Shown: piece after piece, positions 11,500 to 22,542 of the stretch
How the letters are laid out: every line of letters begins with the position of its first letter
Numbering within the stretch: the first letter of the stretch is position 1
Notes under the pieces: model-generated
The model's database searches: none
What the model was told of the DNA's origin: nothing
Seen by the model: only the letters and a program-made list of their open reading frames with translations
Source: Bryum argenteum
Lineage: Eukaryota > Streptophyta > Bryopsida > Bryales > Bryaceae
DNA: 64,000 nucleotides
Direction: 5' to 3'
Assembly (NCBI GenBank): GCA_037043015.1
Contig: CM073321.1
Location: forward strand, 39,762,420 to 39,826,419
Position numbers and translations under genes: made by a program

Positions 11500-13386
11500 T
11501 CATCCTTCTGGAGTAGATGCGTCGTCTTCAGAGTTTGTCGTAAAAGCATTCACTGATGCCTTGATGATGTCAATTTGAGGCGTTGGTATAGCTATCTTGG
11601 GATCTGAAGTTGATTCGCGCGCTCTTGGCTTCCAAGCTGTCATGATACATGATGTGTTAGACCATGTTGGATCCATTGTTCGATCTTCCCGCCACACATT
11701 CCCTTTTTTTGTGTCCCATCCTACATACGTGTCCATATTGATATGTTTTCTAGCTGCAGGAGCCCAATATTGAATTTGGATCATATGCATATGTCCGGGA
11801 TCCGGACTTGGATTTGTTAAGGCTCTAGCAAGCCATAATGGCCTTGGATCATCCTCTGCGGGACGCATTGCAACAAAATATCCTGCAAATGTATCGCGAT
11901 TTACACGGAATGAAGGACGCAGACGGTCACCGACACGTCCAACAAAGGGTTCATCTTCCGCATCCTCTTCCTGTACAGTGCCATCTCCATGCATGAAGTC
12001 AACCTCGTCAAGGACAATTCTAGAAGCCGGCCAAAATCCATCAACTAAACTTTCACGTGGCTCGATCGATGCATCGAGAGCAGCTCGAACACCTTTCCAA
12101 TAATCTCTTGAAGGATTGTTTTGCCGTCTAAATTCTCCAGAGAGATCCTCATCAGCCATTCTTGTCCAATGTGCAATGTACCCATCTAGCCCTTTCTTGA
12201 CATCATTGAGTAAACTTTTATGTTCTAGGATGACAGGTTTCGGTGAACAAGATAGAACACAAGGTCTACCATCTTCAGTCTCACCCCACAAGCGAATCCC
12301 TTTGCCATGCTCTGGTAGCCAATCCTTGTTAGTACACAAATTCTTGTACTCCATTATAGGCCACCCATTCGAATCCATGCAAAACTTAAATTGCTTTGCC
12401 TTGGAATGACCCTCTAGAAAGTCACCGCCTGTGCCCAGATAACCATCGCAAAATTCCTTGAAATCGGGAACCTCTTCAATTAAATGGGAAATGACAGGTT
12501 GTGTTTCACAGTCCATGAAGGATTTCATAAGTCGTGGGATTGTTAGATAGTCATTTGTATTCAACTTCGAGCTCCATCGGCCGAACATGGCATCTATATC
12601 TTCATGCGTGTGTCCAACTATGAGGAAGTTCATGTAAACTTCACGAAAAATCCCTTTGTATACAAGGAGTGAACAAAAGGCCAAAAGCCATCTATTCTTG
12701 TTGTCCCATGAAGCATTATCTAGCTGCAAGACTAGTATAGGGGGCAAAGCTTGAGCAGGGACAGGAGCATCAGGTTGAGGAAGAAGGGAGTCAACGCATG
12801 TATCTGAACCTTGCAGAACTGCATTGGATAATGTCGATCGAGTATTCTCATTTGAAAATAGCCTACGAGATGAATTCCTAGGTTGTCCTTCGAGATCAGG
12901 TAGGAGTTTGCAAGAGATCCAATGGTTGAGTTAGAATTTGCGGGGAAGATGTCAAGACCATAATGCGCGTATTTAACATCTCCATGACCGTGGGAAATCA
13001 TTCCCGTGACTGCAACAGGCATTTTTGTGTAAGAATCTGTTGCCTTGGTCTTGTGAGAAAAGTGTGGGGACGCAATCTTGGAGTGATCTATTTTATCATG
13101 GATGATCGTCAGCAGCTTATGAGGAGAATCATCCGAAACGGTCCGATTGAAATAGTATAGTTCTCTATGTGCCCTTTGAGAGATGAGGTGGCTTTCCAAT
13201 TTATTTGACCACTTCTGCTGTGCATACGATAGAGGTGTGCAAGCGCTTCGAAGTTGCTTGTATCTATCACACAGGCCACATCGAGAAAAGTATCACCCCG
13301 GGCCTTTGGGGCAAACTCTGGAAATGAAGAACGCCGAATGTTACTCAGGCCACTTGAGGAAATTGGCGACGACTCGAATCTTGCAT
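11500..13386 (-). pseudogene. GHTHEDID (DUF7869-like) gene, copy 2, 3' part
   Basis: This is the downstream part of the gene whose upstream part lies at 25915-26885. A 415-codon open stretch (12747-11500) carries LVLQLDNASWDNKNRW, FLIVGHTHEDIDAMFGRWS, LEGHSKAKQFKF and DGFWPASR. Before it come ELYYFNRTV, IIHDKIDHSKIA, KMPVAVTGMISHGHGD and KYAHYGLDIFP. Two frameshifts are visible, near 13.2 kb and near 12.9 kb. The reading frame is continuous from 25915 to 13386 once the gypsy insertion and one TGCAT are left out, so insertion hit an exon. GHTH could suggest a metallophosphatase, but the other metal motifs are absent. Function is unknown. Confidence 0.8.
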
Positions 13387-14152
13387 TGTTAGCCAGGGTA
13401 CAGGTATGGAGATGCCCGAGGTATGAGAACGGGGAAGGTAAAGGTAGGAAACAGGGAGAAGACCGGGGCTTGGAGACGACGCTCACAATTACTACCAGGG
13501 TCCGGGTAGGGTATGGCGGTCGTTGACCGGGCCGCAATCACCTAGTGATTAATTTGGTCGGGCGAGCCAGTCCTGAGCGGCCGAGGTATGATCGAGGGGG
13601 GTCAAGACCCAGGGTTACAGTCTCCCGGGGTGACTCGTCCTTGGCTCACTTCCACGGCCATGGTGCTGGTTTGGCGAGACAGATCCTTGGGCGGGGCGTT
13701 TGCGACGGCAGCTGCACAACCACGTGAGAGATTGAGACACCACGGCTCCGACTCAGTGACTACCACGGTGCCAAGGCCTCCGCAGACAGAAGCGCGATTA
13801 GAGGAGGGTAGTAGAAAATAGATAGAGGCGGGGTAAGATAGAATTGGACTGAGTCCTGTGTTTGCATTGAATTGGAGAATGCCGTAAGGCTACAAAGTTC
13901 GTGAGTACGCACTCGTGGCTAACATCCTGTTCTAGCAATACAAGGAGCTGCTATTGTATCATTCTACCCTTATTTATAATAAAACCTAATCCCTTGCGCG
14001 GCCCTTCGACTTTACTGCCTGTGTCCACGGTCTCGATCCTCGTGGTCCTTTGATCACTGTGTCCTTGGCCTCGAGCCCCGGGGTCGTCGTTAATTCCTGG
14101 TCTCCCCGTGGCTGTGGTCTTCGATGATGATACCCGTGGTTGGCGGGTAACA
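13387..14152 (-). repeat. 3' LTR of the gypsy element (766 bp)
   Basis: It starts TGTTAGCC and ends GGGTAACA. Its partner is the split copy at 22503-22542 plus 25188-25914. Just inside the LTR on the coding strand lies a purine-rich tract (14165-14153, reading AAAGAGGGCAAAA), the expected place for plus-strand priming. Confidence 0.92.
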
Positions 14153-14510
14153 TTTTGCCCTCTTTGCAGAGTGCAATTCGTCCTCGAATTGCCGGCTTAG
14201 CGGCGCGTGGGGGCGGGCCTCCTGTTCGGTTTGGCTTGCTCCCGGGGAAATTGCCGACCGCTACGAGGGGGTTCTTCGCCGTGGTACAGTCGACGGAGTG
14301 CCTCGGCCATCGCTCGATGTATCAGGACATGGTTTCTCGAAAATTGAGCGCATGTGTATACACATCGAACACCGTACCCCTAAGGTCCGATTGCATGCGT
14401 GGCATCGTCGCCTGTAGTCTCGTGAGTTGGCATAATGTGCGGTGAGGTCCGGGTGTTCGTGGAAATAACGCAACACGAATCGCATGGACTCCGAGGCCTC
14501 GTCTCCGTCT

Positions 14511-16620
14511 TCATCCGCGTCTTCCATGTTCCACCCCTCCCGTTCCTCCTCTTACGGAGGAGGATTTGCCTGTGCTGGCGAGAGATAACGGGAGGGTATT
14601 ACTCGCAACGGGGAGAACGTGGGCGGGGGGGTCCGAGTGGGCTACCGGGGACTCGGCCCGAGTCGGCCATGGATAAGTACCATCCGGATTTTGTCCCACC
14701 GGGACTCGCATCTTGTGTAGGTGGTGATGAACCGGAAGGTGGTATGGGGGCGAGCTTGCCGAGGGGTCTTTGCCGCGGAGGCGGTGTGGCGTCTGTTCGT
14801 GGTGCGTAAACCCCTCGGTATGTCCACCCTCTCTTCTCCAATTTGTGTCGGGAATTGATAGATGCCTTCCCGGAGTTAGTGTCCATTGCCTGTCCCCGGC
14901 GTGTGTAGGGGTCATTTGCTCGTGGGTGTCCTCCTCCTCCCGTATGTTGTCATAATCCTCCTCGTGGGGTGTATGTCCGGGCTGGGTCAATTCGGGTTCC
15001 TCCATGGGTTGAGGTTGTACCTCCTCGTCATCCTCTCCGAGGAAGGGTTCGCCTTGGCTGCCCCAGGTGTTGTCGGAGCCCTCAAGCTCCAATGCGATTA
15101 ATGCATCACCTGTGCATTGATCAAGGAATGCTACGGGGGTTCTTCGATGTGTGTGGTTCCGATCGCGGCATGTGGTATCTTTGTGGTGGCGATAGTTCTA
15201 GCCGCGTGATTCGTCCAAGCCACCTTGTTGGCTTCGAAGTTCTCCCGGGCGTTTTCCACCTCCTGGCGGTGCCGCTGCACCGTGTCCATGTCCGTGGCAT
15301 TGGAGAAGGGGGTCGTGGCTTTGAGGGCCAACTCCTCGACAATGTCTTGCATTTGGCGAGGAGTTCGCGATTTGCGGTCTAGCCGCTCAATTCTCTCCCT
15401 GTCCCTGGTGCTTTGGTCCTCGAAAGTGCGGGACCTTTTCCGGGTTGCCTGGAGTTCTAGATCCCGTGCATCGAGTTGGTTCTGCAGGGAAGTTATCTGT
15501 CCTTGGAGTTGGCTGGTGTGGAGCTGGACCTCCAGCTTGTACTCCTCCATGGACTTACGAGTCGTGGCCTGGGTTGTCTGCATCAGATGTGCCGTATGGC
15601 GCTTATGCCGAGTCTCCCAGTCTTTGTACTTGGCCGAGGCTGTCTGCTGCTGTTGCTCCGCGCTGTGAAGGAAGTGCAGCATCTCTTCCATACAAGTCTC
15701 CATTGTGCGTTTTTGGGCCTCGAACTCCTTGGCGCGGGGGCCGAACTCCGTGGTCGTGGACGATCTTGGCGTCTCCATGGGGCCGCCTCCTCCTGTTGTC
15801 CCCTCCTCCTCGGTGCGTGGCCGCTTTCCACGGTGGGTTGGCGTGGTGTTTGGCTGCTGGGATTCTGCCACCTCGCGCTGTACATCAAGGAAGGTGCCCA
15901 TAGCCCAGAGGTGATGGTTTACCCGGTGGTAATCCAAGAAATGGCCGATAAACTGTGTCAAAAATGGGGCGATGGGGCTCGTAGTCGCCTCTGGACATGC
16001 CCTTGGATTTGATTCACCGCATTCGCCCACGAGCCAACCCCGATTAATCTTTTCGCCGCGGCCCCCGCCATGACACACAATGCAATTTGATCCGGATGCA
16101 CTGCATTGCAGTCATTCCGAAAAAATACTTGGCTGAGTATGCCACGGATTCTGCCAAACCACGGGTCGGGCATGTTTGGATTGTTCCGTGTGATATCGTA
16201 AACGTCGAACTTGCCTCCTCCTCGGACAGGGTACCCGTGGGTGTAAACCGTGGTGTCGGGCTATGGCAGACTGCTGCTGTGCGGTGACCAGCTAGTGACC
16301 CCCGTGCCATCCCAACCGAAGAATTGGTGGAGGTACCTCGGGGAGTACCTAACGAGGACCCCTTCCACGACCCCGGCCACCTTGGTGTTGTTAGGATCCT
16401 CCTGCTGCCGCTCCCTCATTGAGGCGATAAATGCCCTGCATCGTCCGAGGTCAATATTCTCACGGAGGTGGTTTGCGTATCGCAACAATCCTGCCTCGGT
16501 GAGCCATTCAACGTCGGGGTACTTCTTCCACTCCGCGATCTGCCGTGGGACGTACAATGGCTTCCACTCTCGGGGGGCACCGCGCGCCATGGCTGCTAAC
16601 ACCTGCAAGGGGTCCGAACT
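14511..16620 (-). CDS. Extra ORF region between integrase and 3' LTR of the gypsy element
   Basis: Downstream of pol, on the same strand, is a long coding-like region. It starts near 16590 with MARGAPREWKPLYVPRQIA and has WLTEAGLLRYANHLREN and VEGVLVRYSPRYLHQFFGW. A Q/E/R-rich coiled coil follows around 15700-15300, then a proline- and histidine-rich tail. No transmembrane segment or envelope motif is evident, so it is not a clear env. Some plant gypsy lineages carry extra ORFs at this position. It is fossil, with a few breaks. Function is unknown. Confidence 0.5.
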
Positions 16621-16794
16621 GGGAGCAAGGATGGGTAGAGAGAGCAAAAGACGCGAAAAGCAATGCGCACGAAAGTGAGCTGATGTTGCAAAAAAGAGAG
16701 TTCTCCCCGGGGAAGTCCGCACTATTTGAGTTTGCACTGACTGCGGCGGTGGGAGAGTAGTGGTAATGATGGCTCTGTCCGTGGCGGCGGTGTC

Positions 16795-16808
16795 TGCCTT
16801 TATAGAAT
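16795..16808 (-). promoter_or_regulatory. TATA-like box before the extra ORF
   Basis: On the minus strand TTCTATAAAGGC lies about 210 bp upstream of the first ATG of the extra ORF (near 16590) and well downstream of integrase. It could drive a separate transcript of that ORF. The evidence is only the motif and its position. Confidence 0.3.
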
Positions 16809-17279
16809 AGAGTGATGGTGTCTCGGGGGTAGAATCTGGTGATGATGCCTCGGGCGGAACTTGGGGGGTAATTATGGTGTTGATGTGGCATTCCTCGGGA
16901 GTAGATTCATGATTGGGACGTCTTGTGTTTGGGCCCTGGATGACATGGGATGTGCATGGGTATGGCCTCGGTAGAGGAGGTCGCTTTTGCAGCTAAGTCC
17001 CATGGACTGGTTTTGTGCTTTTGGATTGTGATTCCTCCGTGCCCCTGGATCTGTTCCTCGGTGTTGTGGGTGTGTGTGTCTTTCGCGGGTCCTGTACGTG
17101 TCCGCCTGTGTTCATTCCCCGGGGTTTTTGCCGGGCTTGGCCTGATGCCTTGGGTGTTTGGTGACCCGAGTTGTGTGTCCTCATTTGGCGTGGCTGTGTC
17201 CGTTTGTTAGCTAGATCCATGTGGTTTTCTTCCATGTCCCGTGCCTCGGATGCCAACGTGGTGTGAATATCCTGTAGGC

Positions 17280-18430
17280 TTAGGGCATCTGGGTTGTGGT
17301 CTTTGAGTGTAGTATTGTTTCGATTTTGTGGCGTTGACTATCATGGCGTGGGGGGTCGTAGTTCGTCTTTGTTGACGAGGAGTACGGTATTGTTAGGTAG
17401 AACCAATCATGCACCGTATATGGGCCATGCCATATCGACTCAAATTTAGACCGTTTGAGTTTGGGGTCTCGGGGCACCAAAGTACTTGGTCACCCTTTTG
17501 AAACACCCGTGGAGGCTGCGTTCTCGGAAATGGCGGGCCGTCGGGGTGCATTTGTGATGTATGTGCGATGTAGCCAGGGTTCTAATTTCTTCGAGGTGGT
17601 GTAGGTCGTTGATGCGGCCGCCAAAGACTGTGGGGGTGTAATCCCTCATTTGTAGTGTTTGGAACGTTGGTACGATGTACTCCGTGGGAAGCGGGGTTGA
17701 GTACCGTAAACCATTTCGAACGGGTGGCATTTGTGGCGGTTTTGGCGGCGACACGGTAAGCCCAGTGCAGAGTGGGCGGGAAGACAATCATCCGATCCAC
17801 TTTGATTTGCGTGCACAAATCTTTTCAAAGATATTAATTAGTGTCTTGTTTGTCGACTCTGCCGCCCATTTCCCTGAGGGTAATACACTGTGCTGGTGCG
17901 ATGTTTGATAACGTGGTTATCGAGGAGGTCCTGTATGATGGTATTCACGAAATGCGTGCCTTGGTCTGATACTACCTCCAGGGGGCATCCAAACCTTGTA
18001 ATTATGTTTTCGTAAATGAACGAGGCTGTGACGACGGCGGTGTTGGTCCGCAGAGGCTTGGCCTCTACCCACTTCGTAGTGTAGTCCGTGGCCACGAGGA
18101 TGTACTTGTACCCCTGGCGTGTAACTGGTTTGATTGGTCCCACGAAATCCAACCCCCACCGTTGAAATGGTCCCAGGGGAGGTATGGCCTTCATTGGTAC
18201 TGCCTTTAGTCTTTGAAAATTTGTTGTGGAAATTTGACAGGCGTGGCAATTTTTGACATGGGCAATCACGTCTTTGTGGAGCGTTGGCCACCAGTACTTG
18301 GCGGAGAGAATCTTTTTTACCGTGGTGTCAGGGCCCTGGTGGCCTCCTCTGCGGGTCCATCGTGGAGATGTCGATGTCTAATCTTGCTTCATTGGAGAGA
18401 CGCATAGCCGGATCTCTTGATCCGGCCCCG
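17280..18430 (-). CDS. Integrase region of the gypsy element
   Basis: The minus strand shows a zinc-binding remnant (HVKNCHACQ) and a core with [11 protein letters not shown] and [11 protein letters not shown], then [11 protein letters not shown]. These hold the first two catalytic aspartates of the D,D-35-E set. A basic C-terminal part with [14 protein letters not shown] and [16 protein letters not shown] follows. These are standard gypsy integrase blocks. It is part of a broken fossil. Confidence 0.85.
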
Positions 18431-20292
18431 TTTGTATAATTTTCCATGGACCACGGTGTAAGAGAGTGTTGTCTGCACGAAGCTGACCCTGCGTGTCCCC
18501 GTTATGTCCATGGGAGTGTTGCCCGTGGTGAGATATCTAATGATATCGGCCCTCCAGTCGTCCCCGTGCTCCTTGGTGTCCGTGGCGATTTGCGTGGCTT
18601 GTACATAAGCCTCGTTGAAGGAGTCATCTATTCCTTCGCCGTGGCGTTGGTGTCCCCTGGACAAGTAGTCCGCCACGATGTGTCGCTTCCCGGGGACGTA
18701 TACCACTTCGAAGTCGTATTCGAGGAGTATCATGATCCACCGAGCCACTCGCCCCGTGACCAATGTCTGGTTTACGAGGTATGACAAGCTGTGGTGGTCG
18801 ACCATGAACCGGAATTTCTTCCCGAGGAGGTAATGTCTAAACTTTTTGACGGCGCATATCATTGCCAAGGCTCCCCGCTCCGTGGTGGAGTAGTTTCGTT
18901 CGGCCTGGTTGAGTAGTCTACTAGCGTATGCCACGGGTTGATCGTACTTGCCATTTACATTTTGTGCTAGCATTACTCCCACGGCAAGATTAGACGCGTC
19001 CGTGTGGACGTGGAATGGTTTAGACCAGTCCGGGGCTTTGAGTATCGGTGCGTTGGAGTATGCGTTTTTTATCTTATCCAACGCTGCTTGTGCCTCGGGT
19101 GTCCAGTCCCGTGGGTATGTGTACTTGGCATGGTTCAAAGCCGTGATCGGGGCGGTGATGTGGGCTAGTTTTTCTATATAAATTCGGTTGAACTGTGCTA
19201 GACCCAGGAGCCGTTGTACGCCTTTTTGATTTGTTGGTGGTGTCATGTCCAGGATGTCTTTGATCTTCTCAGGATCGGGAAGCTTGCCATATTTACACAC
19301 GATGTAACCCAAGATAACCCCCGCGAAGTACAGAAACATGCACTTGTCCGCGTTAAGGCTTACCCCGTTGGCTCTACAGGCGTGGAAAATTGGCCTGAGA
19401 TGCGAAACATGGTCTTTCATCTTGCCGTAGACGGTACCATCGTCGAGGTAGATGCGGAAGAACTGTTTGAGGTATGGTCTGAAGATTAATTCCATGACCC
19501 GTTGAAATGTCATGGGTGCGTTTTTGGCCCCGAAGGGCATGCGCTCGAATTGGTACGGTCCCCATTCCGTGGAAAAAGCCGTTTTACCTTTGTCTTGCTC
19601 TGCCATGGCCACTTGGTAGTACCCTGAAAAGCAATCAATGAACGAGTACATTCATGTCCAGCAACCTCGTCGATGATCTCTTCCATGTATGGTAATGGAT
19701 AATGGTCCTTTTTTGTCGCGGCGTTGAGTTTTCTGAAATCCACACAGATGCGCAACGTGCCGTTTTTTTTTGGAATAATGACCATGGGAGAGAGCCACGG
19801 TGCTGCATCCACGGGCGAAATGAACTTGGCGTGGAGTAGTTTGTCTAGTTCAGCTTTGACTCGGGCGGCATAGTTCGGATTCATCCTGTACCTCCGTTGC
19901 TGTACCGGGGTTGCACCGGGGATGAGATCGATGGTATGTTCGGCCAAGGAATTGGGGATGCCTTTCAGGTCCTCGTGGTTCCAGGCGAATATGTCCCTGT
20001 ACTCGTGGAACAGGGCGATGGCGGCTTGCTTAATGCCCGGTGGTGCGTCTGTGTTGATTTTAATGTACTTGGGCTCGTCTGTTGTTCCGAGGTTGACCAG
20101 CTGTACTCTCTCTTTGGCCCCGTGTGTCCATCCCGTGATGGTTTCGTGATGTAATGCCGTTTTGGCCGAGACGGCGTTCACCACAACCTCTCCAGCTATC
20201 TCCCGGGTGAAGTGCTCGGGGATATCCAGTTTTTCTTCTTGCATCAGACTAGCCAAATGTATGTCTGCCACGGGTATCAGGCTGGGGTGCAC
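18389..20292 (-). CDS. Reverse transcriptase and RNase H region of the gypsy element
   Basis: Coding blocks on the minus strand run in order: NLAEHTIDLIPGATPVQQR, LSPMVIIPKKNGTLRICVD, the polymerase motif RIYLDDGTVYG (a YxDD box), RNase H blocks HVHTDASNLAVGVMLAQ and YASRLLNQAERNYSTTE, and the tether end VVYVPGKRHIVADYLSRG. All are diagnostic for Ty3/gypsy pol. The region is broken. Confidence 0.93.
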
Positions 20293-21306
20293 GTGGAGTA
20301 CGAGAGCCTCTTGCTCTGTTGTGAATTCTTCTGGCCAATCCGTTCCGGCCGAAGTTCAGATCTGGTTCATCTTGGCACGGGTCGAGAACTGACTATCCAC
20401 GGGGATGACCACGGTTCTTCCGTGGCGTTGCGGTGGATCTGATTTTTGTCGATCGTGAATTGCTTGCATGTCTCGCAACCACGGCCTCCCTAAAATTACC
20501 GGAAAATTTTTGTCATGTGGCATATCGATGATTACGAATGTTTTTGGTGTTGATACCCGTGTATTGCAATCCCGACCATGGTGAGAATTCCCGGGGTGCG
20601 ATTTGGAGCGTCATTAGCCATACGTAAAATGAAACGAGCGCTTCGGGGCTGCGGCAATCCTAGTGCTTGTCGAACATGGTTGCTCATTACGTTCACGCCC
20701 GACCCTCCATCTACGAGGACGTTGGTTAGCGTCGTCCCCGAGTTGCACTCGTATCGCAGCTGACGTCGAGGTCCAAAGTGGTGGCATTAACTTCCACGAA
20801 CGCGGGATCTGATTTTTTGCCTCGGTTAACTTATGACCCGTTGTAAATATTGCTGCGATTCGGGGCTGATTTGTACTAACTTTGCTGGGGGTGATGGTCA
20901 CGTTAGTAGTGTCGATGATTTTTGCAGGTGTGATCCGTGGTACGTCCTTGGTCCGGGAGTGAGGCTTCGAGGTCTTTTTGTATATCTCGTTTCTCGAGGT
21001 TGTGTAGCCGCTCCCGGTGTTTTTCGAAATGGCTTTTGTGTTCCACCACGTGGTTCGGGAAGCGGCTTTTGATCTTGTCGTCACTGCGGGAGGCCGATAT
21101 CGTGGACACATTAGTCTCTAGTCCGTGCACCTCGGTCGGCGTTACCCCCTCCCCTCCCGTGAGCCGCGGTGTTTGTGTTCGGGGCCCCGGGTATTATTGT
21201 TTCGATTTTGAGCCCATTTTGTTTGAATATTGGGCAGCGGCTCCGTCGGTGGTCCATCCTCCGCATTCCCAGCATGCATCAAAGCGGCGGGTGAAAGGCA
21301 TCCACG
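20293..21306 (-). other. Gag-pol junction / protease region, poorly preserved
   Basis: Between gag and reverse transcriptase the minus strand keeps coding-like blocks, and an aspartic protease is expected here. I cannot point to a clean D[ST]G active site. A CWECGGW stretch near 21.26 kb may be what is left of a gag zinc knuckle. It is treated as a decayed part of the gypsy element. Confidence 0.4.
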
Positions 21307-22389
21307 TTAACCTCGTCGGGGTATACCGCGGCCATGGTGTTCCCTGGGCGCGCTGGGGTCCTGGGGGCGTTGTATTGGTGGAATACCAAAGATCGCCCAA
21401 GGTGTGTTTTTCCACGGGTCTCGCGCACAGGGGGTTGTCACCCTGGCATCCTGCCGTGTCGAGGGCAGTGGTAAAATGGGGGCTTGTGTCTGCTTCAGGG
21501 CCGTGAGCTCTCTGCTGATGTCGTTTGCAGCAGAGAGAATGTCTGGCAACGTTTTTACGCCACGGATGACAATGCCCTGTTGTATCCATGGAAGTAGCCC
21601 CTTTTTAAACCATTCACACATATACTCCTCTTCGGGCCGTTGGCTAAGTTTATCCGCCAACTGCTTGAATCTATCATAAAACTTATCCACAGGCTCGTTC
21701 GTGGATTGAGTAATTGATCCCAATGCTCGGAGGACTTCCGATCTTGTTTTAAGTTTTCGAAACTTGTGTAAAAAACTACGCTCCATATCTTCCCAACTGG
21801 CATTGTTGTGTTCTGATTCGAAGTCGATGTACCAGTTGATATGGTTTCCTTGGAGCGTGGTACCAAAAATGTTCTGCAAATCCGTGGCATGGAAAATGCC
21901 GTTCGTGCGCGCGATTACCTTAAATCTCCTGATGTGCCAGTCTGGGTCCCCCGATTCGTCGAACACGGGGTAAGGTATTTTGGGTAACTTAGCTTGGGCG
22001 TCAAGGCTCCCGGGGTTATGTGATACACTTGGGATCCCCGTGGGTACCACTACGGGTGGCGGTGATGGCATTCCCGAAGTGCTTGAGCTGGCCGCGGCGT
22101 TGTTTCCCCGAGGGATGGTTGCCGATCTGGCTGCCTCTGCGGGTTCCCTCTCACTCCTTGGTGTGGAAGCGATAGCCTCGGGGTTACCATTACCTTGGAT
22201 ATCTTGGTATTTCAGGCTAAGCAGTTCTAGCTTAGCGTTCGTGGCATCGTTCTTAGCAGCCAGATCTGTCATCTGCTGCTTCATCCACTGTAGTATCTCC
22301 CTGGTTTCATCCTCATGTTGCACTATTTCTTCCATATCTGCAACAATATTTTCCACGGCTTTATCCGCGGCGTGCCTTTTCGGGGACAT
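21307..22389 (-). CDS. Gag of the gypsy element
   Basis: A 360-codon open stretch begins with a basic, then coiled-coil N-terminus (VENIVADMEEIVQHEDETRE). It continues with the retrotransposon-gag capsid blocks DPDWHIRRFKVIART, ASWEDMERSFLHKFRKL and EPVDKFYDRFKQLADKL. This pattern of W, M and F spacing is typical of plant Ty3/gypsy gag. It lies directly after the 5' LTR and leader on the coding strand. The leader has a long A-rich purine tract (22465-22420 on the minus strand). Confidence 0.88.
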   Translation of the reverse strand: MSPKRHAADKAVENIVADMEEIVQHEDETREILQWMKQQMTDLAAKNDATNAKLELLSLKYQDIQGNGNPEAIASTPRSEREPAEAARSATIPRGNNAAASSSTSGMPSPPPVVVPTGIPSVSHNPGSLDAQAKLPKIPYPVFDESGDPDWHIRRFKVIARTNGIFHATDLQNIFGTTLQGNHINWYIDFESEHNNASWEDMERSFLHKFRKLKTRSEVLRALGSITQSTNEPVDKFYDRFKQLADKLSQRPEEEYMCEWFKKGLLPWIQQGIVIRGVKTLPDILSAANDISRELTALKQTQAPILPLPSTRQDARVTTPCARDPWKNTPWAIFGIPPIQRPQDPSAPREHHGRGIPRRG

Positions 22390-22482
22390 TTCCTTTCCTA
22401 GTGGCTCGTAGCCAGATTTCTCTTTTTCTCTCTTTCTCTCTTTTTTTTTTTTTTTTTTTTTTTTTCTACGTCAGCATTCCAT

Positions 22483-22502
22483 CCCCAACATGGTCGCCAA
22501 AA
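22483..22502 (-). promoter_or_regulatory. Primer-binding-like site next to 5' LTR
   Basis: On the coding strand the LTR end GGCTAACA is followed by TTTTGGCGACCATGTTGGGG. The TGGCGACC start, two or three bases after the LTR, is the usual form of a tRNA primer-binding site in plant gypsy elements. I did not assign the tRNA. Confidence 0.6.
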
Positions 22503-22542
22503 TGTTAGCCGGGGTACAGGTATGGAGATGCCCGAGGTATGA

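Noticed and set aside
10400-12640. Calcineurin-like metallophosphatase suggested by GHTH
   Set aside because: The other metal-binding motifs (GDxxD, GNHE) are absent and the GHTHEDID context fits the DUF7869-type core.
14511-16620. Envelope gene
   Set aside because: No signal peptide, transmembrane segment or fusion motif is visible; the protein is coiled-coil and polar.
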